Source of the DNA: Cyanophora paradoxa | Lineage: Eukaryota; Glaucocystophyceae; Cyanophorales; Cyanophoraceae | Direction of reading: 5' to 3' | Length of the DNA: 64,000 nt | Assembly (NCBI GenBank): GCA_004431415.1 | Contig: QPMI01000655.1 | Coordinates: 205,157-269,156, forward strand | Shown: in pieces, positions 23,631 through 32,599 of the stretch | Position numbering within the stretch: position 1 is the stretch's first letter | Layout of the letters: every line of letters starts with the position of its first letter | The notes under the pieces: generated by a model | Databases searched by the model: none | Seen by the model: the letters and a program-made list of their open reading frames with translations, nothing else | Told to the model about the DNA's origin: nothing | Made by a program: the position numbers and the translations under genes

Positions 23631-24212
23631 TCAAATCCTCCTCCTTGATCTCGTGGAAATTGCTGGAGCTTCATAGGTCTCCTTTGAATTCGAGAAATCT
23701 CTATACCACCTTACTGCCTCTGCTCCCCCTGCTAATCTCTCTGTTCCCGCCACCCTCAATCTCTCCAACTCTCTCCCTTGTTTCTTCTTCTTCCCTGCTC
23801 TGTCCTCCAATAATGGTTTATCTGGCACGTTTGGCGCCCTCTCAATCCCCTCTCTGGCCAAAAGTCGCTCTGTTCTGGCCTCTTTCTTTGCCTCTTCAAT
23901 GACATTTATTGATGGCGCCTCCAAGAACTCCACGGTTTCCACTTTCTGTAATTCGTAGTGGGCATAAAGTCGATCTATTAGTTTGCCAGAAATGTCCCTT
24001 AGTTTAAATTTGAACCCCTCCACTCCTTCTATTGTGAATATTTCGCGGCTCCAATTATTCCCTTGTTTGGCAAATGGGCTCTTCTCTATTTTAGTTCTCA
24101 CGTGGCTCCCTGCTGGATAGTCTTTTAGATATTCAATTGACTTCATGAATTTCTCGTTTTCTTTTCCGAGTATTAGAGGAACATGTACCTCTGTGGTCTC
24201 TGCTGGTTTCAT
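23631..24212 (-). CDS. rve integrase, C-terminal region (split off by a frame break)
   Basis: The C-terminal, SH3/chromo-like part of the integrase. It begins MKPAETTEV, the usual continuation after the catalytic core's NNTxHSATG. It contains SREIFTIEGVEGFKFKLRD and RLYAHYELQKVE, which matches the DNA-binding tail of Polinton integrases. The rest is a highly charged basic tail (for example DRAGKKKKQGRELERLR). It overlaps the core frame by four bases (ATGA). That overlap would allow termination-reinitiation, but the simplest explanation is one missing G in the run before ATG. The stop lies immediately beside R1. Confidence 0.75.
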   Translation of the reverse strand: MKPAETTEVHVPLILGKENEKFMKSIEYLKDYPAGSHVRTKIEKSPFAKQGNNWSREIFTIEGVEGFKFKLRDISGKLIDRLYAHYELQKVETVEFLEAPSINVIEEAKKEARTERLLAREGIERAPNVPDKPLLEDRAGKKKKQGRELERLRVAGTERLAGGAEAVRWYRDFSNSKETYEAPAISTRSRRRI

Positions 24213-25018
24213 CCCGTTGCTGAGTGGATGGTATTATTGTAGTTGTAGGCAAAATCTTGGAGCTTGTCGAAAAACTTTACAGTATTATTCGCTATACAAT
24301 ACGAGTTAATTAGCTTCTTTATTGTGCGATTAAAGGCTTCTATTCGGCCTTGGCTATTGTGATCTCCAACCTGCGAAACTTGGTGCTCAATCATCTGGGT
24401 TTCTAAATGGTCTTTAAATACCTTGTTCAGGAATTCGCTCCCAGCATCACTTTGTATCTTCACAATTGGACGAGGGACTTGTTGCTCAAGCTCCTTAAAT
24501 GCGTTCAATGTGCTTTCTGCTGTCTTTCCCCTCATGGGAATTATAAAGCCCAGTCTGGTGGTATTTTCTACAGCTGTGAGGAACGTGTTGTAGCCTTGAT
24601 TCTGTTTGCTGTACGAAGGATAAAAGATTAGGTCTATGGCATAGCAGTCGAGTGGCTGTCTTATTGGGATATAGGCAGTCTTCTTGGCAGATGGGAGGGG
24701 TTTATTTATCTGGTTGATTTCTTGGGCATCATAGAATCTACGGATTGTCTTTCTTGGCACATCTGGAAGCTCTTTGGCCAATGAAGCAAGGCCTTTAAAT
24801 CCTACCTTGGTGTCATAGAATGTCCTTGCTAAGGGATCCAAGTGAGGCACAGCAATGGCAGTTGGGATATCCGCAGGAACTAAAGCTTTGAGGTCACTCT
24901 TTTTCTGAATGCGACCCCTCTCTCCTCTTGAGGGATTGGGATTGGCAATATACTCACATCGTACTCTGTTTGTCTGCGTGTGATCTTTGATGACATCTAT
25001 ATTGGGATTAGAAAGCAA
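24209..25018 (-). CDS. Retroviral-type (rve) integrase, catalytic core
   Basis: Inserts the element DNA into the host chromosome. The DDE triad is visible: Asp129 (CYAIDLIFYP), Asp191 (VKIQSDAGSEF) and Glu227 (SQGRIEAFNR), with exactly 35 residues between the last two (D-35-E). The upstream stretch FYDTKVGFKGLASLAKELP...RRFYDAQEINQINKP resembles the Polinton-specific N-terminal region. The listed start is a TTG and no ATG lies near, so the true start may be elsewhere; the frame overlaps the end of the polymerase gene (stop at 25008). The core stops at NNTIHSATG, where a 1-nt frame break separates it from the C-terminal region. Confidence 0.88.
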   Translation of the reverse strand: MLSNPNIDVIKDHTQTNRVRCEYIANPNPSRGERGRIQKKSDLKALVPADIPTAIAVPHLDPLARTFYDTKVGFKGLASLAKELPDVPRKTIRRFYDAQEINQINKPLPSAKKTAYIPIRQPLDCYAIDLIFYPSYSKQNQGYNTFLTAVENTTRLGFIIPMRGKTAESTLNAFKELEQQVPRPIVKIQSDAGSEFLNKVFKDHLETQMIEHQVSQVGDHNSQGRIEAFNRTIKKLINSYCIANNTVKFFDKLQDFAYNYNNTIHSATG

Positions 25019-26194
25019 TCTTTGACATCTTCACATTGAAGGTCTCATTTTCAAGCTTCTTTTGGACAGTCATTTCGATTTGCTTGGGTTTTTGGTGGAG
25101 CACATGGTCTTTATAATCTTGGAAAGACAGATCTGTTTGAATGGTCTCCTTACAAACACCTGCCAGCTTTTTGATTTCCTCATCATCTGTTTTAATGCTG
25201 TAGCATTTCGGCCTCACACCAGCATATTCAGTAATGGTTCTGCCCTCAAACTCATCTTTGAACTTGCCAAGCTCTGTGGGGTGGGTGTCAATGTCTTGTA
25301 GGTCTTTTGCTATAGTTTTCGAATTTATTTGAAGGCAAAGCGAATCTGTATCAGTAAAAAGCAGTTTACAGTCTGGCCATTTCCGCTTGATGGTGTTATA
25401 ATAATAATCAAATAGGCGCAGCTTGGCAAGATCTAAAACAACTGCCCCAATTGCTATGGGCTTATCTAACTTGACATCTTTTTGTAGCATTTCGAAGGCT
25501 ACTGCTGAATCGCTTAGTCTTGTTTCTGCTTTGAGTAGGGGCGATCTGGCGTATTTCATAAATTGCTTTTCGTTGGTGGCAATCTTGACATTAGACCTTC
25601 CTCTCACTTTCTCAATGGTTTTGCCAAAAAGGCTATTGTTCATGATCTTAAAGAAGTCCTTTTCGGGTTTGGAAGGGGCTGCTTTGCGGTTTTGGGCATT
25701 GGATTCGACGTAAGGCTTCATAAAGGCAGCCTGAGTAAATGTTAGCACCCTGTGGATTTTGGTGACCTTTAAGCCTTGCGCTACCATGAATTGGAGCAAA
25801 GGTTTCGACACCACATAATTACAAATGTCTTCGCAGGCTGCTTGTAGTCCATCCTCTGCTCTCTTGATAACAAGAGGTAGCTCTTTGTGGAGTTGATGGA
25901 GGTGCTGGGGATAATGGATGTCAACTTCTAAGATGGCCCCTCTGCTGATGACAGGTCGTAATTTGAGGGTTCTGGGTGCCATTGGAAATTCGAGAGGGGT
26001 AGCTTTTGGGATAGGGCATATCCATATAGGTTATTGGCATCCAAATATATAATGTGGCTGTCCCTTTCCTTTTTGGCATATTTATGATTCATAATCGAAA
26101 GGCCTCCCCTGATCATGCCTTCAACCATGTTGTACATATCAAGGTTGGAAAGAAGCTCGATTTTAGGCTTGGTAATAGATAGCATGCTGTCCAC
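25008..26194 (-). CDS. polB: Protein-primed family B DNA polymerase, palm/thumb part (frame-broken)
   Basis: This holds the polymerase active site. Motif A is IIYLDANNLYGYALSQKLP (about 26010-26070), motif B FFKIMNNSLFGKTIEKVRGR (about 25600-25660), and motif C LLFTDTDSLCLQI with the catalytic Asp pair (about 25335-25370). It is written in two frames that switch near 25981 (FQW then APRTLKLRPV). It is joined to the upstream N-terminal part by a frame switch near 26192 (SPGLSW then DSMLSITKP). Both breaks are explained by one missing G. The C-terminus ends KMSKIAF, overlapping the integrase frame; this end may also be displaced by an indel. Long-range synthesis with a protein primer is expected from the family. 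Confidence 0.85.
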
Positions 26195-28101
26195 GAAAGC
26201 CCTGGACTTGAGACATAGAGGGCAGCATCCATCCCAAAAGTTTTGTGTGATTTCTGGCGGAAAAGCTGGAACTTTTCCATTAATCCTTCCACGTTCTGGA
26301 CGCCATAATCAATAAAGTTTTTGATGTCAATGAATTTAAAGCAACCCCAAGTGATCGACATGTAGTTGTCAAACGATTTTGCGAGGACTTCCACCCTTTT
26401 TTCGGGATTTAAGGCGACTGCCTTGAATATCTGCGTTCCAGATAGGGACAGATCATTGGTCACTATGGGAATCTTGGTGAGATTGCTGGTGCGTCTGTGG
26501 AGATTACATTTGCGACATGCTGTGCCTACAAAATCGCCAGTTTGGTGGTCGTGATCCCTCACTTTATAATTGTCTTGGGTGAAATCACCTTGGCAGATGT
26601 AGCAGGTTTTAGCAAGGTAATGGGTACGTTTCTGCTCTTTGGTCAGTGACATTGGGATGTTGGTAAATAGGGCTTTGAATAGCTCTGGGGCTGTGCTGTC
26701 GAGGGTACTCAGGAGCTCAAAGATGTTGGAGTGGGTTTTAGTGAGTACTACTCTATTATTATGAAGAGCTGTCAGTGAGATTGATTTGATCTTGAACATA
26801 CCAGAAATATCTGTTTCATAATCGAAATAGCAATAGGCAATCACGGGGAGGAATACAGTCTTTGAGAGATGTTTAAGACCAAATTCAATGAATGTGGGTT
26901 GTTTTGGGGTCTCTCCAGCACTTGTCTTCCAATCCACACAACGTTTGCTTTGAATGTGGGATTGAAGCTTCTCCTCAGTCTTGAAGTGGTTGGAACAGGT
27001 TTTACAGAAATGGAGTCGCTGCTTATCATTTTTAGCTAAGACTCTGGACATGCTGAATATTGTGGTATAATGACTGTTACCATTTTCGTCTGTAATAAGC
27101 AGCAGATCCACTTGGTGTTTCCTGTTCCTTGAGGAGCTGTTGTGGAGTAGATTAATTTCTTCTGTAGAGTTAGAGGGGTCGTAAATATTAACAGAGATTG
27201 CTGGATTGAGATTTTCAAAGAGATCAATAGTATCAGCATCTGCCTTTACAGGAAACTCAATGCCCTCGAAATTTAGTTCTTTTTTGAACCACCTCCTGTA
27301 TTGGGAAGTCTCATTGCGCTTGTGGCTATTTACTTCGTCCTTGTGAATATAAGAAAGGATAGCATACTCAAAGCATCTATTGTCCTTGTTATTAACATTG
27401 ACAATGGCTCGTTTATTTTTGAGCCACTCTGGGAGTGGGATAAAAGCACCTCCTGAGATGGGTTTAAAGGACAGAACAATCACTCTCAAAGCCTCAATGC
27501 TTTGGAGTTTATAGCTGTCTGTGACATTAATTTGCGACTGGCATTCCTTAGCCAATTTCGCAGTTTCTTTAGTGAGGGTTCGAGATCTTGTCATGATAGC
27601 ATAGGTGCTGTAAATGTGCTTGGTAATAAAGTCTCTCGAATTGTTTGCTTTTGAAAAGCGACAGACAAACGTAAAGCGAGTTTTAATCGACATCTGTGAA
27701 TTGATGGCATCTTGGAGCCTTGTGTGGAGTTCCTCAGAGTAGGTGTCTATAAACTCTTGAGTGGTCAGGATCTGGTGGTGAGCCCTGATGGTAAAATCAA
27801 TGTATTTATTATTAAGAGCACGATGTTCATTTATTAAGGTAGTGTATTCATCTCCTCTGACTTGAGTTGTGGTAGTTTGTTCGACTTGGATTTGGCCAAG
27901 GCGATCAGTCTCATCAAGGGTCTCGATTTTCCCTAATAGCTCTCGATTGAGAGCTTGAAGCCCCTTGAGCTTCTTGTTGGTCTGTTTAATATAAGATTCA
28001 TATTCACTTTCACTGATGGAGTGATTGGCCAGTAAGAACGCCAGATTCCCGAGAATCTTGTCCTGGAGCTCCTTAATTTGGTAGTGGCTGGGGCGGGGCA
28101 T
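26113..28101 (-). CDS. polB: Protein-primed family B DNA polymerase, N-terminal and exonuclease part
   Basis: The first about 650 residues of the replicative polymerase. A coiled, charged N-terminal region comes first. Next is the Maverick-type block KNKRAIVNVNNKDNRCFEYAI with NPAISVNIYDPSN and VDLLLITDENGNSHYTTIF. Then a C2H2-like CKTC...HIQSKRC element (about 26940-27020), an exonuclease-type AYCYFDYETDIS (about 26810-26850), and a CYICQGDF...DHDHQTGDFVGTACRKCNLH zinc/endonuclease-VII-like insert commonly seen in these polymerases. The frame runs out near 26113 because of a 1-nt break near 26192. The full gene would be 25008-28101, about 1,030 codons, a usual length for the family. The upstream gap 28102-28245 is shared with a divergent gene. 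Confidence 0.85.
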   Translation of the reverse strand: MPRPSHYQIKELQDKILGNLAFLLANHSISESEYESYIKQTNKKLKGLQALNRELLGKIETLDETDRLGQIQVEQTTTTQVRGDEYTTLINEHRALNNKYIDFTIRAHHQILTTQEFIDTYSEELHTRLQDAINSQMSIKTRFTFVCRFSKANNSRDFITKHIYSTYAIMTRSRTLTKETAKLAKECQSQINVTDSYKLQSIEALRVIVLSFKPISGGAFIPLPEWLKNKRAIVNVNNKDNRCFEYAILSYIHKDEVNSHKRNETSQYRRWFKKELNFEGIEFPVKADADTIDLFENLNPAISVNIYDPSNSTEEINLLHNSSSRNRKHQVDLLLITDENGNSHYTTIFSMSRVLAKNDKQRLHFCKTCSNHFKTEEKLQSHIQSKRCVDWKTSAGETPKQPTFIEFGLKHLSKTVFLPVIAYCYFDYETDISGMFKIKSISLTALHNNRVVLTKTHSNIFELLSTLDSTAPELFKALFTNIPMSLTKEQKRTHYLAKTCYICQGDFTQDNYKVRDHDHQTGDFVGTACRKCNLHRRTSNLTKIPIVTNDLSLSGTQIFKAVALNPEKRVEVLAKSFDNYMSITWGCFKFIDIKNFIDYGVQNVEGLMEKFQLFRQKSHKTFGMDAALYVSSPGLSWTACYLLPSLKSSFFPTLICTTWLKA

Positions 28102-28245
28102 GGTTGGGGGGTTGTACTTATATATAGGTACGAAAATAATCTTTAAATGTTTATATTGTGGACAATTCGCAGCGCTAAAAAAACGAATAGAATCAGCATT
28201 TAAAGAATAAAATCTTACCTATAGTGTAGAGGAACAAGAATTAAA
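28102..28245. promoter_or_regulatory. Divergent promoter region, polymerase / small basic protein
   Basis: 144 bp between two opposite start codons, AT-rich, with TTATATATAGG about 12-22 nt upstream of the polymerase start and CTTACCTATAGTGTAGAGG before the plus-strand gene. A TATA-like function is inferred. Confidence 0.4.
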
Positions 28246-28437
28246 ATGGCATACCATGCGGCATCTCAAATTGCCTATGTGACTCGTCGCCGTGCTCAAG
28301 ATCCTGCTTTCCGTGAGAGAATGAAGCTTAATAGTCTGAGGAGCAGATACTACAAAGGTGACCCCCTTCCCTGCGTGAGGTACCTCTTTGATGAAAGGAG
28401 GTGCCTTGTTGGCAGACCAAGGACAGTGGTGTATTGA
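28246..28437 (+). CDS. Small basic protein with AT-hook-like end (63 aa)
   Basis: Not a known family to me. The protein is strongly basic. It carries RRRAQDPAFRERMKLNSLRSRYYKG and ends LVGRPRTVVY, where GRPR resembles an AT-hook core. A second gene at 34947-35177 shares the same plan: RYREDPAYREVKKQQ, a SYYRRR word, and PMGRPAKYF. The pair suggests a small DNA-binding or packaging protein family. It sits between the polymerase and primase genes with a clear ATG preceded by AATTAAA. Confidence 0.6.
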   Translation: MAYHAASQIAYVTRRRAQDPAFRERMKLNSLRSRYYKGDPLPCVRYLFDERRCLVGRPRTVVY

Positions 28438-28468
28438 GGGGGTTGCGAAAAATTGATTGTTTTATTTA

Positions 28469-28513
28469 ATGATTCTATAAACTACTTAAGGACAAGGGCC
28501 CTTATAGAATCAT
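28469..28513. repeat. 12-bp stem-loop between two plus-strand genes
   Basis: ATGATTCTATAA (28469-28480) pairs with TTATAGAATCAT (28502-28513) across a 21-nt loop that contains GGGCCC. It lies between the small basic protein and the primase gene, so it may be a 3' end signal for the first or an operator for the second. Confidence 0.55.
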
Positions 28514-28540
28514 CAAATTATTTTCTCACCCTACTGTAGA

Positions 28541-31003
28541 ATGACATCCACCATGTTCACCACCACCGAAATTACTTGTGCCCCCACTGAGGCAACTTTC
28601 AAGAAGCAGCTTCAAAACTTTGACAAGTCTGGCATCATCTCCATGAGCTGGGATGAGGCTAATTGTATCATTCAAAAAGGGAAGCACTGGGTCGAGCATT
28701 TAACCCCTGAACAGCTGACCAGGGTTTATTTGGACTTTGACAGGCTTGTCCCTCTCGAGAATGATGCTTCTATCAACCAAAAAGAAGCTGCTCAAGTTGT
28801 ATTGGATTTGCGCAAACGTCTTGCTGCCTTGTCAGGGGTTGACTTGGATAAAATTGCTGTTAGTGTGAGGCATCGAAGGGTAAAGCTTGTTGATTCAGGA
28901 GAGGTTAAATTCAAGCAATCTGCCCATTTTATTTGGGCAGATCTGGTTATGAAGCATGAAGATATCCCAAATCTACTTGATTCTTGGGGGCTGGTTAGAG
29001 GGGATGATTATGATCCTCAGCCATACAGTTCCACACAAAATATTGTCTGTATCTACAATTGTAAGGATACTGGGCTTGACAAAAGGACCAAAAAGCATGA
29101 TGTTGATATTGATGTGGTCTTCAAACCAGCAATGTACTGCCTTCAAGGAGTCCCCTATAAACACTACTTTGTCCAGTTCTATGAAGCTGGGGCGCAGCTA
29201 CTTCAAATTCAGGAGGGGGGCAAGGCTGTTCCATTCAAGGCTCCTATAGTGGCATCAAACCCCACCTTATCTGGCTTTGACATTCTTAGAAAGGCTGTTA
29301 TGGGGTTGGATGGAAAACGCGCTGATGATAGAAAGGCATGGGTCAATGTTGGCTATGCCATCTGTAATGTTAGCAAAGACATGGAAATCCCAAAGAAACA
29401 GGCCAGAGAACTGTGGCATGACTTCAGCTCTAAATGCTTGGACAAGTATGATGAAGATGGGGCTGACAAAGATTTTGAGAGCATCTGGAACAGCAAGAGA
29501 AAGGGGAGCAAAATCACAATGGGTTCACTCAGGACCTGGCTGAAGCAGGATAATCCAGAACTTTACAAGGTCATGTTTTCAGCACCCCAAGTATCAGGAT
29601 TCTTATTCTTGGATGATGAGGAGGGGGAAGAAAATGGAAAGGTCAACTACAAACTGGATCCAATCCCAGCAAGGGATATATATGAGGTACAAAAACGATA
29701 CTTGGATGCCAGGTGTATCCATTGTACTGATAAAAAGTGTGTGTTTATGTGGAATGACAAAGAAAAATCTTGGGTTCCCCATGACATTGAAAAAGTGAAG
29801 AAAGGTACTTTCCCACACATCCAGTATGATGCTGGGGATGGTAAATATAAGAGTACCTTCAAGAAGTGGATAGAGGATGGAGATAGTACCAGATATGAGT
29901 TTGTGGAGTTCCTTCCACCTCCTGCCAAGCTCCCATGTAAAACAGCCAGTGTCTTCAACCTCTATCAGGGAATGGCAATCGATTATGCTCCATGTGGTGA
30001 TATTCCTGATGTGATCACTGATGAGATGATCAGCCCTTTCCTGAAACATTTGAGTTTAATGTGTGGGGAGAATGAGAAAGCTACAGAGTATGCCTTGAAA
30101 TGGTTTGCTCATATGCTCCAGAGGCCTGGGGAAAAGATTGGGGTTGCCTTGGTTTTCATGGGTGTCCAAGGCACAGGAAAAAATACACTGCTGGACATTT
30201 TTGAGAAAAAGGTGTTGGGCAACAAATTGGCCTTCTCCACATGTGATGGAGAGAATGACCTATTTTCCAGATTCTCACACAACAAAGAGCATAAAATTAT
30301 GGTGACATTGAATGAGGCCAAAGCAAAGGATAACTATGAGTACAGCGAAAAGCTTAAGGATTATATAACAAATGATAAGATCACCATTGAACACAAAGGC
30401 ATTGACAGCTACACAAGCCCCAATTGTGTCCACTTCGTTTTCACAACAAATAGTAATATCCCTGTGAAGGTGGAGTCTGGAGATAGGCGATTTGCCTTCT
30501 TTGAAAGCAGCACAAAACACCAAAGAGATGCTGAGTACTTCAAGCCACTTCATGCTTGGCTTGACAATACTGACAACATCCACATGATTGTCAGGTTCCT
30601 GAAACACGTGGACATCAGCAATGTGGATTGGGATAAAGAGAGGCCATTGAGTGCCAAATATTTCCTTGCTCAACAGGCAACACTTTCACCTATTGAATAC
30701 TTTGCCTACTGGCTAACAGCCAATGGAAAGGTCACCAAGGAGAAATGTAAGACACAAAATCTGATCAGTGCTTGGACTTGGTGGGCAGAGTTTCAGGAGA
30801 AGGCCAAATTCAAGTGTGAGATGAATCAAAAGAAGTTCTATATTGAGATGAGGAATACAGCCTTTATTGAGGTGAAAAAGTGCCAAGGCATCAATTACTA
30901 TCATTTCAAATGGGAGGATATGATGTCTGCCTTCAAGAAATGTAAGCTGGAAGATGATGATAGCATCAAAGAGGAAGAGAATATTCTGATTCAAGATGAT
31001 TAA
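28541..31003 (+). CDS. AEP-type primase fused to D5-like SF3 helicase
   Basis: 820 residues. The N-terminal third has VYLDFDRLV, with Asp65 and Asp67 as the metal-binding pair of archaeo-eukaryotic primases, and later SVRHRRVK and SAHFIWADL words consistent with that fold. A middle region with WVNVGYAICN...LWHDFS resembles the primase C-terminal linker. The C-terminal half is a superfamily 3 helicase: Walker A VFMGVQGTGKNTLLDIF (about residues 538-554), IMVTLNEAKAKD as Walker B/B', and the family word NCVHFVFTTNSNIPVKVESGDRRFAFFE. It should unwind and prime element DNA. It is intact, unlike its neighbours. Its TAA stop is the first base pairs of direct repeat R2. Confidence 0.9.
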   Translation: MTSTMFTTTEITCAPTEATFKKQLQNFDKSGIISMSWDEANCIIQKGKHWVEHLTPEQLTRVYLDFDRLVPLENDASINQKEAAQVVLDLRKRLAALSGVDLDKIAVSVRHRRVKLVDSGEVKFKQSAHFIWADLVMKHEDIPNLLDSWGLVRGDDYDPQPYSSTQNIVCIYNCKDTGLDKRTKKHDVDIDVVFKPAMYCLQGVPYKHYFVQFYEAGAQLLQIQEGGKAVPFKAPIVASNPTLSGFDILRKAVMGLDGKRADDRKAWVNVGYAICNVSKDMEIPKKQARELWHDFSSKCLDKYDEDGADKDFESIWNSKRKGSKITMGSLRTWLKQDNPELYKVMFSAPQVSGFLFLDDEEGEENGKVNYKLDPIPARDIYEVQKRYLDARCIHCTDKKCVFMWNDKEKSWVPHDIEKVKKGTFPHIQYDAGDGKYKSTFKKWIEDGDSTRYEFVEFLPPPAKLPCKTASVFNLYQGMAIDYAPCGDIPDVITDEMISPFLKHLSLMCGENEKATEYALKWFAHMLQRPGEKIGVALVFMGVQGTGKNTLLDIFEKKVLGNKLAFSTCDGENDLFSRFSHNKEHKIMVTLNEAKAKDNYEYSEKLKDYITNDKITIEHKGIDSYTSPNCVHFVFTTNSNIPVKVESGDRRFAFFESSTKHQRDAEYFKPLHAWLDNTDNIHMIVRFLKHVDISNVDWDKERPLSAKYFLAQQATLSPIEYFAYWLTANGKVTKEKCKTQNLISAWTWWAEFQEKAKFKCEMNQKKFYIEMRNTAFIEVKKCQGINYYHFKWEDMMSAFKKCKLEDDDSIKEEENILIQDD

Positions 31004-31356
31004 GACTGCCCTCCTTCTACTCATTTTTTCCATTTATCTATAAAAGAGATATCTTGAATAGTCAGGGGGATGGAAGGGGGATGGGACTGTCTGGTAAGGA
31101 GTGGTTTGAGGGGATGGGTAGGGGGATGGGAGGGGATGGGAGGGGGATGGGTAGGGGGATGGGAAAAAAGGAAGGAGGTGGCTGATTTGTGACCATAGCC
31201 AGTCAGGGGGATGGGTAGGGGGATGGGAGTCAGTCAGGGGGATGGGACTTTTCTCAGAAAAATAATTTTGTTTTTGTTTTTTGAAATTTTCTAATCGAGT
31301 TCAAGGGGATGGGTTTCCCATCCCCCCATCCCCCTATCCCCCCATCCCCCTCTCTC
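30999..31356 (+). repeat. Direct repeat R2 (G-rich), 3' of the primase gene
   Basis: Same word order as R1 (23256-23629), including the hairpin GGGGATGGG-TTT-CCCATCCCC at 31305-31325. The similarity starts inside the primase stop codon (GATTAAGACTGCC), so R1 carries the last bases of a primase-like gene end without the gene. G runs here are often one base longer than in R1. Confidence 0.85.
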
Positions 31357-32294
31357 CATCCCTACCACTTGGAAGAGGAGGAGGATTAGGGGGCTCATGA
31401 TAGGCCTGGGGGGGGTTTGGGGGGGTTTCCAGAAGTTTGGGGGGGGATCTGGGGGGGGATCGTTTTTTACTTTCTGGTTGTTTTATGACCAGAAATGGTA
31501 ATAATGTATACATGTGGGGGGGTTAGGGGGGTTAGGGGGGGATATATAACTCCTATAGCCTCCAAATCTTTTCATTTTTAAGCAACAAGCCAGAAATATA
31601 TAGAGTTGTGAGAGAATACCCCCCTACCCACTCCACAACCCCCTAATCCCCCCCTAAACCCCACCTTCCAGACTGAGAATGGTAACCTAAACAACAAGAC
31701 GTCAGTTGGCAGAAACCCCCCCTAACTTCTCCTTGAGTCCCCTAACCCCCCCAAAATCCACCCCACTTGCTTGTAGGCCACCAGCACTTAAGGACATCTT
31801 CATATAGCATGGTGAAGAGCCCAAGCCCCAAGTGCCCACCAAAAATTGATTCTTGACACCCCCAACCCCCAAACAGTCTTACATAAGCCCACCAGTACCA
31901 CCATGGACTCAGATAGCAGCTATGATGACATCCCCTTGAGGACATGGTTGAACTGTGGGAGGCAGTCAGGCAGCAGTATTATGATGAGTATAGGAAGTCC
32001 CCCAAGACATCAACCCCAGAAAAGTAAAGAATTGCGCAGATTGATGGAGGCATATGAGAACATCATATGTGATAACTATGGCATGGAGGGGTATGCCCTA
32101 CTCCACAAAGCAAATTTTAGCTGGAGAAAGTCATGAAAATTGTAAGTACCCCATCTTAAAATCACCGATTCACTCCTTGCCGCTATCACCGTTGGATTCC
32201 TCGTACAAAGTAGATATTTATAGACTCCAACATCATAGCCTTACGATGATCTGGTGACGAGCTACGAATATTTTCAGTTTCGCATATACCAAAT
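31357..32294. other. G-run-rich non-coding segment
   Basis: Contains many GGGGGG runs on the plus strand (31400-31560) and C runs from 31615 to 31760, giving a strong strand asymmetry switch. Two possible short reading frames occur around 31903-32136 (listed separately). Otherwise no gene is seen. Confidence 0.5.
31903..32136 (+). CDS. Possible small protein, doubtful frame
   Basis: An ATG at 31903 starts MDSDSSYDDIPL and the same frame ends with KELRRLMEAYENIICDNYGMEG...NFSWRKS. Between about 31937 and 32020 a different frame is more protein-like (EDMVELWEAVRQQYYDEYR). A missing base in the CCCC run near 31935 would join the first two parts. No family is recognised. It may be a degraded or mis-sequenced small gene. 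Confidence 0.3.
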   Translation: MDSDSSYDDIPLRTWLNCGRQSGSSIMMSIGSPPRHQPQKSKELRRLMEAYENIICDNYGMEGYALLHKANFSWRKS

Positions 32295-32447
32295 GTATAT
32301 ACCATAATGATATATGTATATGATATATTATGATGTCACATGACATATATATATAACATAGCTTTCCGGACTCGCCGCGTCATGGCGATCACGGCGCTAT
32401 AGTTTTTACCAAAACTTGTTTTTTTTTCATATATATCATATACATAT
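32295..32447 (+). repeat. 153-bp direct repeat A1
   Basis: Begins GTATATACCAT and contains CATGACATATATATATAACA and TAGCTTTCCGGACTCGCCGC, ending near a TATACATATGTA word. About 95 percent identical by eye to A2 (33918-34070). The pair brackets a G+C-rich island unlike the rest of the element. Confidence 0.85.
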
Positions 32448-32450
32448 GTA

Positions 32451-32590
32451 CGTTCGCGCGTACTGAGCCACGGTACGCACAGGGGCCTGCGTACTGCGCT
32501 ACGGTACGCACAGTGGCTTGCGTACTGCGCTACGGTACGCACAGTGGCTTGCGTACTGCGCTACGGTACGCACAGTGGCCTGCGTACCAG
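32451..32590 (+). repeat. 31-bp tandem repeat array
   Basis: About four copies of a unit containing GCGTACTGCGCTACGGTACG. Each unit contains the palindrome-like core CGTAC...GTACG. The array directly follows direct repeat A1. It is not a CRISPR array: there are no unique spacers. Confidence 0.75.
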
Positions 32591-32599
32591 CTAAAGTAC

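Noticed and set aside
24407-24631. Plus-strand short frame opposite the integrase core
   Set aside because: It lies entirely antisense to the conserved DDE region.
23631-25018. Integrase as part of an LTR retrotransposon
   Set aside because: No reverse transcriptase, gag or LTRs nearby. The ends are inverted repeats and the companions are PolB and capsid genes.
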